Translations under genes and position numbers: made by a program
Part shown: positions 1 to 12,233 of the stretch, one piece after another
Position numbering within the stretch: the first letter of the stretch is position 1
Layout: each line of letters opens with the position of its first letter
The notes under the pieces: generated by a model
What the model was told of the DNA's origin: nothing
What the model saw: the letters and a program-made list of their open reading frames with translations, nothing else
Database searches by the model: none
DNA from: Gloeocapsa sp. UFS-A4-WI-NPMV-4B04
Lineage (GTDB): Bacteria; Cyanobacteriota; Cyanobacteriia; Cyanobacteriales; Chroococcidiopsidaceae
Direction: 5' to 3'
DNA length: 64,000 bases
NCBI GenBank assembly: GCA_019359535.1
Contig: JAHHHE010000004.1
Span: 20,376 to 84,375, forward strand

Positions 1-2
1 TA

Positions 3-227
3 GTTGAGGGTAATTACCAACCGATTGCAGCAACAATGCTACCGAATGATGTGCTTTCACTATCGAGTGAGGTGTTAGGGCTAGAATTGCGACTACAATC
101 TGGAAAATTGCGATTTTTAGATCCAGCAACGGGTGAAATGCTTTTGACGCACGAGGAGCAAGTGCAGAAAGCGCATTCCTTAGCTGCTAAACTCCGGGAA
201 TTAGGCATTGACCCGGATCAACTTTAG
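3..227 (+). CDS. Uma2-family (DUF820) nuclease-like protein, C-terminal fragment
   Basis: The reading frame is open from the first complete codon at position 3 to the TAG at 225-227, so the gene begins before the window. The visible part reads as a C-terminus with an 'EGNYQPI' stretch, a short 'SLSSEVLGLELR' strand-helix, 'FLDPATGE' and a charged helical tail. This arrangement is typical of the C-terminus of cyanobacterial Uma2/DUF820 proteins, which have a PD-(D/E)XK-like fold. The catalytic core lies outside the window, so activity cannot be judged. An ATG at 36 is internal and should not be taken as the start. Confidence 0.7.
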   Translation, partial: VEGNYQPIAATMLPNDVLSLSSEVLGLELRLQSGKLRFLDPATGEMLLTHEEQVQKAHSLAAKLRELGIDPDQL

Positions 228-3964
<3,737 letters not shown>

Positions 3965-4011
3965 TCAGCGCTGCTGCTGAAGTAGTAGATAAGACAGCAT
4001 AAATAGCTTCG

Positions 4012-4055
4012 CCCTCTAACTGGTCAAAGCTACAAGGCTAGTTAGAGGGTTTTTT
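4012..4055 (+). terminator. Rho-independent terminator after apcE
   Basis: A 10-bp perfect stem (CCCTCTAACT at 4012-4021 with AGTTAGAGGG at 4040-4049) is followed directly by six T. It lies 48 bases past the apcE stop and separates apcE transcription from apcABC. Confidence 0.9.
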
Positions 4056-4350
4056 CTTGCATTTGCTCAACTACTTCTGCTGGAGGTTTGTAAGGTAAAA
4101 TGAGGAAGAATGTTAAAAAGTGTTAAAAGGTGACTCAGAAGATGAACAAAATGCCGCAAAATATTTGCGGAAGGTAACTGAGTCTGAAACCTTTTGTACT
4201 TCTGGTTACTTAAGCAACCTCGAAATGTCCTGGACTTATGCAGTAAGTTAATTACTGAGTTTAAACAAACACAGAGTCTAGACTCAGGAAGCTAATGCAG
4301 TTGTACCAGTTTAAATAAACCTGGTTTCATTTAATTGGAGGAATCCTTTA
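4056..4350 (+). promoter_or_regulatory. apcABC promoter and leader region with palindrome
   Basis: This stretch lies between the apcE terminator and apcA. It contains a perfect 12-bp palindrome GAGTCTAGACTC at 4274-4285. An imperfect hairpin, ACCAGTTTA/TAAACCTGGT, lies around 4299-4319 just upstream of a strong Shine-Dalgarno (GGAGGA, about 4337-4342). The apcA operon is normally highly expressed. The palindrome could be a protein site or a leader structure, which the sequence alone does not settle. Confidence 0.45.
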
Positions 4351-4836
4351 ATGAGTATTGTCACAAAGGCAATCGTGAACGCGGATGCCGAAGCCCGTTA
4401 TCTCAGCCCCGGTGAATTGGATCGGATCAAGAGCTTTGTTACAACTGGTGAGCGTCGCTTACGCATTGTTCAAGCTTTGACTGAGAACCGCGAGCGCATC
4501 GTTAAGCAAGCTGGCGATCAACTGTTCCAAAAGCGTCCTGACATCGTATCTCCTGGTGGAAACGCTTACGGTCAAGAAATGACCGCTACTTGTTTGCGCG
4601 ACATGGATTACTACCTACGCTTGGTCACATACGGCGTTATTGCTGGTGATGTTACACCAATCGAAGAGATTGGAGTTGTAGGTGTACGCGAAATGTACAG
4701 ATCCCTTGGTACTCCAATTGAAGGCGTTGCCGAAGGTATCCGCGCAATGAAGAATGTTGCTACCTCAATGATGTCTGGTGAAGACGCATCGGAAGCTGGC
4801 TCTTACTTCGACTATTTAGTTGGTGCTATGCAGTAG
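4351..4836 (+). CDS. apcA: Allophycocyanin alpha subunit
   Basis: ApcA pairs with ApcB to form the trimeric discs of the phycobilisome core cylinders and carries energy to ApcE and chlorophyll. The protein is 161 residues, the standard length. Cys81, in '[13 protein letters not shown]', is the phycocyanobilin attachment residue, and the '[11 protein letters not shown]' helix is intact. It starts 14 bases downstream of a strong GGAGGA ribosome site. apcB follows after 64 bases, so the two are almost certainly co-transcribed. Confidence 0.98.
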   Translation: MSIVTKAIVNADAEARYLSPGELDRIKSFVTTGERRLRIVQALTENRERIVKQAGDQLFQKRPDIVSPGGNAYGQEMTATCLRDMDYYLRLVTYGVIAGDVTPIEEIGVVGVREMYRSLGTPIEGVAEGIRAMKNVATSMMSGEDASEAGSYFDYLVGAMQ

Positions 4837-4900
4837 GGCGCTTGCGCTTCTGTTGCTGGTCGATTATTTCAACTTTGTGTTTAGATAAGGAAACAAAAAA

Positions 4901-5386
4901 ATGCAAGATGCAATTACTTCTGTAATCAACTCTTCTGACGTTCAAGGTAAGTACCTGGACAACTCCGCAATGGAAAAGCTGAAGGGCTACTTCCAAACAG
5001 GCGAACTGCGTGTACGGGCTGCTACCACAATCAGCGCTAACGCAGCTGCGATCGTCAAAGAAGCAGTAGCAAAGTCTCTGCTATACTCTGACATTACTCG
5101 TCCGGGTGGAAATATGTACACCACTCGTCGTTATGCTGCTTGCATTCGTGACTTGGACTACTACCTACGTTATTCCACATACGCGATGCTAGCTGGCGAT
5201 CCTTCGATTCTAGATGAGCGTGTACTTAACGGCTTGAAAGAAACTTACAACTCACTGGGTGTTCCTATTGGTGCAACAGTGCAGTCTATTCAAGCAATGA
5301 AAGAAGTAACTGCTAGCCTTGTTGGTCCTGATGCTGGTAAGGAAATGGGCGTTTACTTAGACTACATCTGCTCTGGCTTGAGCTAA
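4901..5386 (+). CDS. apcB: Allophycocyanin beta subunit
   Basis: ApcB is the beta partner in the allophycocyanin heterodimer. The 161-residue protein has Cys81 ('[12 protein letters not shown]') for phycocyanobilin. Asn71 ('GGNMY') is the residue that is gamma-N-methylated in beta phycobiliproteins. It lies directly after apcA in the same direction with an A-rich ribosome site (AAGGAAAC). Codon use looks like that of its neighbours. Confidence 0.98.
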   Translation: MQDAITSVINSSDVQGKYLDNSAMEKLKGYFQTGELRVRAATTISANAAAIVKEAVAKSLLYSDITRPGGNMYTTRRYAACIRDLDYYLRYSTYAMLAGDPSILDERVLNGLKETYNSLGVPIGATVQSIQAMKEVTASLVGPDAGKEMGVYLDYICSGLS

Positions 5387-5696
5387 ACACTGTTAAGTCG
5401 ATAATGACTTAAGTTTGCTAGCTTTTTAGGATTTATCACAGGTCTGGAAGTTGATCGTGAGTGCTAGAACGTTCTGCCGCTTGTCTGACTGTATATAGTC
5501 GATAAGTGTAAGCGATCTAGTATTGATGTTTGACTTCCAGCCTTTGATCAATTTAGTAGAATTGTGCATTTATAAAGTTTTGCAGATGCAGGCTTAAAGC
5601 GTGAATGTGCCACGCGCACCCTACACTAAAGCACTACTGTAATCAAAACAATTGAAATCAAAAATTTTCCTAACTTAATTCAGGAGATATCAACTC
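5387..5696 (+). other. apcB-apcC intergenic region with long-range inverted repeat
   Basis: About 310 bases without a gene. CTGGAAGT (5444-5451) can pair with ACTTCCAG (5533-5540), closing a loop of about 80 bases. This fits a processing or attenuation structure that lowers apcC relative to apcAB, but that is inference. A GGAGAT ribosome site sits just before apcC. Confidence 0.35.
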
Positions 5697-5900
5697 ATGC
5701 GGATGTTTAAGGTCACTGCCTGTGTTCCTAGTCAAACTCGGATTCGGACACAACGGGAACTCCAAAATACCTATTTTACTAAATTAGTTCCTTATGACAA
5801 CTGGTTTCGGGAACAACAAAGAATTATGAAGATGGGTGGCAAAATTGTCAAGGTTGAGCTAGCGACAGGTAAGCCTGGGATGAATACAGGATTAGCATAG
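5697..5900 (+). CDS. apcC: Phycobilisome small core linker (LC 7.8)
   Basis: ApcC caps the allophycocyanin trimer at the ends of the core cylinders. The protein is 67 residues, the normal size, and begins 'MRMFKVTACVPS' like other members. It belongs to the CpcD-like linker family. The central 'TQRELQNTYFTKLV' and the 'GGKIVKVEL' strand are recognisable. The start is set by the GGAGATAT ribosome site ending about 8 bases upstream. It is the last gene of the operon and is followed by a strong terminator. Confidence 0.97.
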   Translation: MRMFKVTACVPSQTRIRTQRELQNTYFTKLVPYDNWFREQQRIMKMGGKIVKVELATGKPGMNTGLA

Positions 5901-5931
5901 TTTTCACAATTGAGAAAAGCTGTTGGGAGCT

Positions 5932-5961
5932 AAAAGGAGGTCATTGTTACCTCCTTTTTTT
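5932..5961 (+). terminator. Rho-independent terminator after apcC
   Basis: AAAAGGAGGT (5932-5941) pairs with ACCTCCTTTT and ends in a run of T near 5954-5961. It closes the apcABC unit. Confidence 0.9.
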
Positions 5962-6184
5962 GTATTTAAGGCAACTTATTCAAACTTCTATTGACGACAG
6001 ATTAAGTAAAACATCGGTTGTCATAGACAAGAATCTGAAGCTACAAAAGCCTGTAAGCATCAGTGAAGGGAGCTTAATTTGATTTCGTTGAAGTTTAGCT
6101 GTGTACGATGTCTAACGGCAAGCCGCTATGCGTCAAAAGCTAGTTCCGTTATACTCCTAGTGTCGTGAACTGAACTCAACTACC

Positions 6185-7375
6185 GTGAATCTACGCCAAC
6201 TGATTCCTATTTTTGATAATTCCGTGTCTCGATGGGGAATTGATGCTCAGTTATTGCGCTGGTTAACTTTCCTCTGGTTGTTTGCGGGGCTAGTGATTTT
6301 GTTCTCAGCTTCCTATGCTGTTGGTGACTCTGACTATAGTAATGGGCTGTATTACATTAAACGTCAAGTAATCTCTGTTTTACTTGGCTTAGTAGCATTT
6401 AACATTGTTGTAAATTCCCCCTTACGTTTTATATTGGGGATATCTCATTGGTTTGTATTAGCGCTATTGGGACTAATTTTAATCACTCTGATTCCAGGAA
6501 TAGGAACAAATGCTAATGGTGCAACTCGTTGGCTATCCTTTGGAGGAATACCGATACAACCTTCGGAGTTGATTAAGCCTTTTTTGGTGCTACAGAGCGC
6601 TCGTGTTTTTGGACTCTGGAACCGATTAACATGGGGCGCTCGCCTAACTTGGCTGTTAATTTTTGCGCTTGTGCTGGCAGGAATTTTGCTACAGCCCAAC
6701 TTGAGTACAACAGCACTATGCGGCGTAGCTCTATGGTTGGTAGCTCTAGCAGCTGGATTACCCTATCTTTATTTAGGGGGAACTGCATTTGGTGGGCTAC
6801 TGCTTGCTTTTACAAGTATTAGCTTGCGCGACTATCAACGGCGACGGGTAATGTCGTTTCTTAATCCTTGGGCTGATCCAATGCAAGATGGGTATCAGCT
6901 GATTCAAAGTCTACTGGCGGTTGGTTCTGGTGGGATTTGGGGGTCTGGGTTTGGACTATCGCAACAAAAGTTGTTTTATCTACCGATTCAATACACAGAT
7001 TTTATTTTTGCTGTATTTGCAGAGGAGTTCGGCTTTGTCGGCGGTTTGCTGCTATTGCTGCTGCTCATGGTCTACGCGACACTAGCGCTAATCGTAGCAC
7101 TGAAAACTCAAAATCCTGTTCATCGACTTGTGGCGATTGGGGCAATGATTTTTATGGTTGGACAGTCACTACTTAATATTGGCGTAGCAACTGGTGTTCT
7201 ACCAACTACTGGTCTGCCTTTGCCACTTGTTAGTTATGGTGGCAATTCGATGATTGCTAGCTTGCTTGTGGCTGCACTGCTGATTCGAGTTGCGCGAGAA
7301 AGTACAGAAGCAGAAATAGTGCCTATAAAAAAGCGGCAGTCTAGAAATGGGCGCTCAGGCTCCGTTATGCAATAG
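6185..7375 (+). CDS. ftsW: FtsW, SEDS-family septal peptidoglycan polymerase
   Basis: FtsW polymerises lipid II into septal glycan strands together with a class B penicillin-binding protein at the division site. The 396-residue protein is almost entirely hydrophobic, with about ten predicted membrane segments. It shows SEDS signatures: 'NGATRWLSFGGIPIQPSE' near residue 110-125, 'RDYQRRRVMSFLNPWADP' near 218-235 and 'GLPLPLVSYGGNSM' near 343-356. The start is a GTG. The N-terminus (MNLRQLIPIFDNSVSRW) reads like other cyanobacterial FtsW proteins, which supports that choice. RodA is the alternative, but the N-terminus favours FtsW. Confidence 0.9.
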   Translation: MNLRQLIPIFDNSVSRWGIDAQLLRWLTFLWLFAGLVILFSASYAVGDSDYSNGLYYIKRQVISVLLGLVAFNIVVNSPLRFILGISHWFVLALLGLILITLIPGIGTNANGATRWLSFGGIPIQPSELIKPFLVLQSARVFGLWNRLTWGARLTWLLIFALVLAGILLQPNLSTTALCGVALWLVALAAGLPYLYLGGTAFGGLLLAFTSISLRDYQRRRVMSFLNPWADPMQDGYQLIQSLLAVGSGGIWGSGFGLSQQKLFYLPIQYTDFIFAVFAEEFGFVGGLLLLLLLMVYATLALIVALKTQNPVHRLVAIGAMIFMVGQSLLNIGVATGVLPTTGLPLPLVSYGGNSMIASLLVAALLIRVARESTEAEIVPIKKRQSRNGRSGSVMQ

Positions 7376-7584
7376 CAGAATGCCTATGTAGTGTAATATC
7401 GGCATTAATCAAGGCTACAGAAGCGATCGCGGCCCACGCGGAAATCACAAAACCGCTATTTGACTTCGGGGGGTTTCAATCACTAGCGGTAATGTAATCC
7501 AGGCTAGAAAAACGCTAACTTAAACCAATTTAATAACTAAGATAAAATTAAAGAATAATCAGCATTTTACAAGGCATCTGCCCC

Positions 7585-8325
7585 ATGCTTGAAGCCTTAC
7601 AAAATTGGCTATATGAACTCGAACAATTTGCTAACAACATTGTATCAAACCAACTAACACACCTTAGCTGGGTAAGCATTAGTATCATTTTTGCAGCCGG
7701 ATTACTTACTAGCTTGACACCCTGTATGCTTTCCATGCTGCCAATTACCATCGGCTACATTGGTGGCTATGAAACTAAAAGCCGTCTTCAAGCGGTCGTA
7801 CAGTCAACTTGGTTTGCTTTGGGACTAGCAACTACACTTGCTGGGCTAGGTATTATAGCAGCTTTTGTAGGAAAAGTCTACGGTCAAGTGGGAATTGGCT
7901 TGCCGATTATAGTTAGTATCGTAGCAATTTTGATGGGGTTGAACTTACTAGAAGCGTTGCCTTTCCAACTGCCATCTTTTGGTGGCTTAGACTGGATCTC
8001 CAAAGAATTACCACCATCAGTGCGATCATATCTAATTGGTTTAACATTTGGCGTGGTTGCTTCCCCGTGTAGTACGCCAGTTTTAGCAACATTACTAGCT
8101 TGGGTTGCCACAACGCAAGATTTAATATTAGGCGCTATTTTGCTAATTTCCTACACAGCAGGCTATGTAGCACCGTTAATTTTAGCAGGTACTTTCACTG
8201 CTGCAATTAAAAAGTTACTTCAATTACGACAATGGTCTGGTTGGATTAATCCAGTTAGTGGTGCGCTATTGGTAGGATTTGGCGTATTTTCAATTTTGTC
8301 TCGCATTCCAGTCGGAAACTTTTAA
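7585..8325 (+). CDS. ccdA: CcdA, thiol-reducing membrane protein for c-type cytochrome assembly
   Basis: CcdA carries reducing equivalents across the thylakoid or plasma membrane to keep apocytochrome c cysteines reduced (System II biogenesis). The 246-residue protein has about six membrane segments. The two redox cysteines are visible, Cys47 in 'LTSLTPCMLSMLP' and Cys162 in 'VASPCSTPVLA'. Both are in the expected first and fourth transmembrane helices. ccs1 begins 9 bases after its stop, so the pair forms an operon. Confidence 0.95.
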   Translation: MLEALQNWLYELEQFANNIVSNQLTHLSWVSISIIFAAGLLTSLTPCMLSMLPITIGYIGGYETKSRLQAVVQSTWFALGLATTLAGLGIIAAFVGKVYGQVGIGLPIIVSIVAILMGLNLLEALPFQLPSFGGLDWISKELPPSVRSYLIGLTFGVVASPCSTPVLATLLAWVATTQDLILGAILLISYTAGYVAPLILAGTFTAAIKKLLQLRQWSGWINPVSGALLVGFGVFSILSRIPVGNF

Positions 8326-8334
8326 TTTAATCAA

Positions 8335-9732
8335 ATGACTTTAGAAAACTCATCTGGATCAAAATCAATTTGGTCAATTCCCCAAGCCTTCTTGCGGCGG
8401 GAGTTGTTGCCAGTCTTGACAGATTTACGATTAGCGATTTTGCTGTTTTTAGCGATCGCAGTTTTTAGCGTTACTGGCACAGTAATTGAGCAGGGACAAT
8501 CAGTACCTTTTTACCAAACTAACTATCCAGAACATCCGGCACTGTTTGGCTTTCTTACTTGGAAAGTTGTTTTACTGCTGGGCTTGGATCACGTTTATCG
8601 TGCTTGGTGGTTTCTGGCATTACTAATTTTATTTGGAACTAGCTTAGCCGCCTGTACGTTCACTCGCCAATTTCCAGCTTTAAAAGCTGCGCGGAGATGG
8701 AAATTTTATGATCAACCCCGCCAATTTCAAAAGTTAGCTTTAAGTGCTGAACTTGATACTGGCTCTTTGAGTTCCCTTACCCCACTGTTGCAGAAAAAAA
8801 AGTATTTAGTATTTCAAGAAGAAGACAAGCTCTACGCCCGTAAAGGAATCATTGGACGTATCGGGCCGATTGTCGTTCATGTTGGAATTGTGCTGATTCT
8901 GGCTGGTAGTATTTGGGGTGCTATGACAGGCTTTCTAGCTCAGGAGATGGTTCCGAGTGGGGAAAGCTTTAAAGTGCATAATATTATCGAAGCTGGGCCT
9001 TGGGCAACACCCCAAATTCCTAAAGATTGGTCTTTGCTTGTTAACCGCTTCTGGATTGACTACACGCCAGCCGGGGGAATTGACCAGTTTTACTCTGATA
9101 TGTCCGTTTTAGATAACCAAGGGAAAGAAGTTAAGCATAAGAAAATTTTTGTTAATGAGCCTCTACGTTACCGAGGTGTAACTTTCTATCAAACTGATTG
9201 GGGGCTATCAGCAGTTCGAGTTCAACTAAATAAAAGCCCAGTGTTAGAATTGCCAATGGCCAAGTTGAACTCCAAAGGACAAGGGCGGATTTGGGGAACC
9301 TGGATTCCGACTAAGCCTGATTTAAGTGAAGGTGTTTCACTTTTGGCAAAAGATTTACAGGGAATGTTGCTGCTGTATGATGCGGAGGGTAAATTAGTTA
9401 CTACTCTGCGCCCTGGAATGTCTACAGAGGTTAACGGCGTAACGCTCAAAATTGTGGAAGTAGTGGGCAGCACTGGTTTACAAATTAAAGCCGATCCAGG
9501 TATCCCGATTGTTTATACTGGCTTTACCTTGCTGATGCTGGGTGTCATGATGAGCTATGTTTCCCACTCTCAAGTTTGGGCGCTGCAAAAGGACGGTCAT
9601 TTCTACGTGGGTGGCAGAACTAACCGCGCTCAGGTAGCTTTTGAACGTGAAGTATTAGATATTTTGGATCAACTTACTAGCCAGCCAAAAGTTGAGGTGT
9701 CAGAAACTCCTGCGGAAGCGATCGCGACATAG
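8335..9732 (+). CDS. ccs1: Cytochrome c biogenesis protein Ccs1 (ResB family)
   Basis: Ccs1/CcsB works with CcsA as the System II haem lyase that attaches haem to apocytochromes f and c6. The 465-residue protein has the ResB layout. It opens with three N-terminal membrane segments, with '[20 protein letters not shown]' as the first. A large lumenal domain follows, and a last membrane helix ('[20 protein letters not shown]') precedes a cytosolic tail. The '[13 protein letters not shown]' motif is typical of the family. The gene is translationally close to ccdA (9-base gap). ccsA is not in the window. Confidence 0.95.
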   Translation: MTLENSSGSKSIWSIPQAFLRRELLPVLTDLRLAILLFLAIAVFSVTGTVIEQGQSVPFYQTNYPEHPALFGFLTWKVVLLLGLDHVYRAWWFLALLILFGTSLAACTFTRQFPALKAARRWKFYDQPRQFQKLALSAELDTGSLSSLTPLLQKKKYLVFQEEDKLYARKGIIGRIGPIVVHVGIVLILAGSIWGAMTGFLAQEMVPSGESFKVHNIIEAGPWATPQIPKDWSLLVNRFWIDYTPAGGIDQFYSDMSVLDNQGKEVKHKKIFVNEPLRYRGVTFYQTDWGLSAVRVQLNKSPVLELPMAKLNSKGQGRIWGTWIPTKPDLSEGVSLLAKDLQGMLLLYDAEGKLVTTLRPGMSTEVNGVTLKIVEVVGSTGLQIKADPGIPIVYTGFTLLMLGVMMSYVSHSQVWALQKDGHFYVGGRTNRAQVAFEREVLDILDQLTSQPKVEVSETPAEAIAT

Positions 9733-9804
9733 CAGTAATTCACCAAGGGATAGGCTTAGTTACCTGTCCCTTAATTTAACTGTATTTAATCAGAATTTAA
9801 AACA

Positions 9805-10281
9805 ATGAACATTAAACTTTTTCTACCATCAATCATGCTTGTAGTAGTAACTACTGTAAGTAGTCCCGCTTTTGCTCAAAGTCAAACTCAACCTCAAACT
9901 CAAAATTCGGAAAAAATCAATTCTATTAAAGAACTTATATCTATAACTGATGCTAAAAATGTTACCCAACAAATATTGAATCAATCAGTTGATGCAATGA
10001 AATCCCAATTTCCGCAAGTTCCCCAGAAGTTTTGGAATGAATTTAAAGCTGGAGCAAATGCTGACGAACTAATTAACAGATTAATCCCTATTTATAATAA
10101 ATATTTTACAGAGGAAGACATTAAACAACTTATTACATTTTATCAAACACCGTTAGGGAAAAAATTAATTAGTGTTAATCCCCAAGTAGCGCGTGACTCT
10201 CTAATTGTAGGACAGCAATACGGTAAAGAAGTTGCTCAAACAGTCATTGAAAAACTGAAAGAACAAGGGTATCTACGTTAG
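9805..10281 (+). CDS. Exported DUF2059-domain protein
   Basis: The 158-residue protein begins with a clear Sec signal peptide (residues 1-25, hydrophobic core, 'PAFA' cleavage site). A Gln-rich linker leads to a helical DUF2059 domain with the hallmark 'FTEEDIKQLITFYQTPLGKKLI'. The function of DUF2059 is not established; the domain occurs in many exported proteins. It stands alone, 72 bases after ccs1, and converges on queF. Confidence 0.8.
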   Translation: MNIKLFLPSIMLVVVTTVSSPAFAQSQTQPQTQNSEKINSIKELISITDAKNVTQQILNQSVDAMKSQFPQVPQKFWNEFKAGANADELINRLIPIYNKYFTEEDIKQLITFYQTPLGKKLISVNPQVARDSLIVGQQYGKEVAQTVIEKLKEQGYLR

Positions 10282-10364
10282 TGATTATAAATTACTACTT
10301 TGTTTCTAACGAAAGAATACTAGCAAAGAAGCTAGAAAAGTAGAGGAGGTAGGGAGATTAATTT

Positions 10365-10832
10365 TTATCTCCTGTCTTCTATCTCTCTAGATTTCTGATG
10401 ATGAACGTCAATCACTGTATGGACATTACCGCGCGGTGCAAAATCTCCTTTGACGCTGGCTTCTATTGGGTCGCAAGCAGCAACAAAGTCATCTAATATT
10501 TGATTAATTGATTCCTCGTGGGAAATGTAGCGATCGCGATAACTGTTAATATATAGCTTCAGCGCCTTTAATTCCACCACCCGTTGATCGGGAACATAGG
10601 TAATGTGGATTGTGGCAAAATCAGGATAGCCAGAGAAAGGACATTTACAAGTAAATTCTGGTAAAGTAATCTGAATATCATACCGTCGCCCTATTCGCGG
10701 ATTGGGAAATGTAATCAGTTCTCCCTCTGCAATTTGACGTTCGCCATACTTCATTTCCATCGTTGATGTCTGACTATCAGCAATGAAGCCATCAGGCGAT
10801 GATGGCAATGAAGAGTTATTGTTCATATTCAA
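10365..10832 (-). CDS. queF: NADPH-dependent preQ0 reductase QueF
   Basis: QueF reduces the nitrile of 7-cyano-7-deazaguanine (preQ0) to preQ1 in queuosine biosynthesis. The 155-residue protein is the short, type I form of the tunnelling fold. The catalytic region 'CKCPFSGYPDFATIHI' includes the active-site Cys. It is followed by the QueF signature 'VVELKALKLYINSYRDRYISHEE', which contributes substrate- and NADPH-binding residues. The gene lies 24 bases downstream of a small Cys-rich gene on the same strand, which suggests co-transcription. Confidence 0.95.
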   Translation of the reverse strand: MNMNNNSSLPSSPDGFIADSQTSTMEMKYGERQIAEGELITFPNPRIGRRYDIQITLPEFTCKCPFSGYPDFATIHITYVPDQRVVELKALKLYINSYRDRYISHEESINQILDDFVAACDPIEASVKGDFAPRGNVHTVIDVHHQKSREIEDRR

Positions 10833-10856
10833 AAATTGATTTAAATTACTAGAATA

Positions 10857-11246
10857 TTACTGTTCCCAATCTGGGCAATGTTCGTCTTCCCAACCCGATG
10901 GATGCATACCGCAGACTAACAAATTGCCACCGTAAACTTGACCATGATAGTTACGACAACCGATACAAGCAGGTTGATTGTGGGCGGTGGGTTCTACGGG
11001 ATAAGGAAATTGATCTGTTTCTCCGACAAATTCTTCAAGTTCCCAGTAAACTTCAAATAGCGGTTCAGCCAGTTCATTAAAATACTGGTCAATTTCAGTG
11101 ACAATGGTATTTTGTACTTGCTCACTAATTTCTTCTGTAATCTCAAACAACGAGTCTACGGCTTCAGCTACTCCTACGAAAAAATGGTCTACTTCGTCAG
11201 CCACTGTTTCTAGGATCTCAAAAAAATCTTTTTGCCACTTTTCCAT
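10857..11246 (-). CDS. Conserved small protein with C-terminal Cys cluster
   Basis: The 129-residue protein is not one I can name. Residues 1-75 are very acidic and predicted helical ('VADEVDHFFVGVAEAVDSLF', 'EIDQYFNELAEPLFEVYWEL'). The last 40 residues hold four Cys and two His (CIGC, NYHG, VCGMHPSG, HCPDW). This looks like a small metal or Fe-S site. It sits just upstream of queF on the same strand. A redox or metal role is inferred from the cysteines only. Confidence 0.6.
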   Translation of the reverse strand: MEKWQKDFFEILETVADEVDHFFVGVAEAVDSLFEITEEISEQVQNTIVTEIDQYFNELAEPLFEVYWELEEFVGETDQFPYPVEPTAHNQPACIGCRNYHGQVYGGNLLVCGMHPSGWEDEHCPDWEQ

Positions 11247-11390
11247 ATGCTTTTATACATTTGCTTAACTATAAGCCCGATATTTAGGGTAATGAATATC
11301 AAGGATTCAATACACCCTAATTAATATATAAAACCAAATTGTTTATATTGACGCACTCAAGTAAAGCGATCGCAACTTAATTTAAACAAA

Positions 11391-11768
11391 TTACTGATTG
11401 CGCTTGAGGCGTTGCAGTTCTTCTTTTAGTCCTAATACTTGTTGGCGTAGCTTTTCCACATCATCTTGAGATTGGGGTGGGGTAGCTAGTGTTTCTTCGT
11501 CTTCTGAAATAATTTCTATGCGACGTGGTTCGGCTGTAGTTTTGCCAGTAGATGACTCAGCAGGCGCTTGAGCTTGTTTCATCATATCTTCGACGAACTT
11601 TTTGGCTTCGTCTGTATTCATTTCGCCGCGTGATACCATTTCATCTGCTAGCTTTTGGACTTGCGATCGCAGTTCTGCTAATTTTCCACCTGCTTTCTCG
11701 CCAGCGTATGAGGCTAGTCCAACACCGAGGTAAAACGCTTTTTGTACAACATCTCCAAAACCAGGCAT
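11391..11768 (-). CDS. Phasin-like coiled-coil protein
   Basis: The 125-residue protein begins 'MPGFGDVVQKAFYLGVGLASYAGEKAG', has a helical stretch with 'VQKLADEMVSRGEMNTDEAKKFVEDMM', an acidic Ser/Thr/Pro-rich linker and a C-terminal coiled coil ('VEKLRQQVLGLKEELQRLK'). This is the layout of phasin-like regulator proteins found in cyanobacteria and of PhaM/PhaF-like helices. An in-frame upstream start at 11822 would run through the SRP RNA sequence, so the ATG at 11768 is preferred. A role in polymer granules is only a possibility; no PHA genes are nearby. Confidence 0.6.
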   Translation of the reverse strand: MPGFGDVVQKAFYLGVGLASYAGEKAGGKLAELRSQVQKLADEMVSRGEMNTDEAKKFVEDMMKQAQAPAESSTGKTTAEPRRIEIISEDEETLATPPQSQDDVEKLRQQVLGLKEELQRLKRNQ

Positions 11769-11783
11769 GGCGGTCACATCCTT

Positions 11784-11880
11784 AAAACCAGGCGACCCGG
11801 AGACCACGCCTACCACAAGCATCCCTTATTGCTGCTACCTTCCGGTCCTGACAAAGTTTAGGCGTTGCGATCGCATGGAT
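11784..11880 (-). ncRNA. ffs: Signal recognition particle RNA (small bacterial SRP RNA / 4.5S type)
   Basis: On the minus strand the apical domain reads GTCAGGACCGGAAGGTAGCAGC (11830-11851). This is the conserved SRP54/Ffh-binding hairpin with the GGAA-type tetraloop and asymmetric internal loop. Flanking strands ACGCCTA and TAGGCGT pair on either side, making the expected long rod. The RNA binds Ffh and directs co-translational membrane targeting. Exact ends are estimated from pairing; the 3' side ends near the phasin-like gene start. Confidence 0.9.
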
Positions 11881-11925
11881 CCAGGTCTAATAACAGCATA
11901 ACATCTCTAGGTAATAATTGTGTCT

Positions 11926-12192
11926 TTATTCAACTACGATCCGCCATTCATATATTTGGTATTTGACACAGCCATTTTGTACTAATGGATCTCCAGCTAC
12001 AATTGCATTTGCTTCGTCCATTGAATCTGCTTGAAACACCATCATGCCACCTCCTCGTTGCGCCCAGTAACCAGTTCGCGCCCTGTGTCCTTTAACAATC
12101 AACTCTTGAACATAAGCTTTGTGAGCGGGTACGTATTGGTCAAAGGTAGATTTATCTACCCTCCCTTCCTCAATTTTGACGAACCAAGGCAT
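11926..12192 (-). CDS. YciI-like protein
   Basis: The 88-residue protein (MPWFVKIEEGRVDKSTFDQY...) has the YciI alpha-beta barrel pattern. It includes the His of 'VPAHKAYVQEL', 'RTGYWAQRGGGMMVFQADSMDEANAI' and a closing 'VKYQIYEWRIV'. YciI family members are small dimeric proteins, some with hydrolase or dehalogenase-like activity, mostly of unknown role. The frame stays open upstream into the neighbouring insertion sequence. The ATG at 12192 with AAGGGA just before it is the natural start. An IS5-family element ends 24 bases upstream and may have cut off the original promoter. Confidence 0.8.
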   Translation of the reverse strand: MPWFVKIEEGRVDKSTFDQYVPAHKAYVQELIVKGHRARTGYWAQRGGGMMVFQADSMDEANAIVAGDPLVQNGCVKYQIYEWRIVVE

Positions 12193-12216
12193 TCCCTTGC
12201 ATCCTTTATATTTATA

Positions 12217-12233
12217 GAACCTATTTGACATCT
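12217..12233. repeat. IS5-family left terminal inverted repeat
   Basis: GAACCTATTTGACATCT. It differs at two of 17 positions from the opposite terminus and is directly preceded by TATA. Confidence 0.85.
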
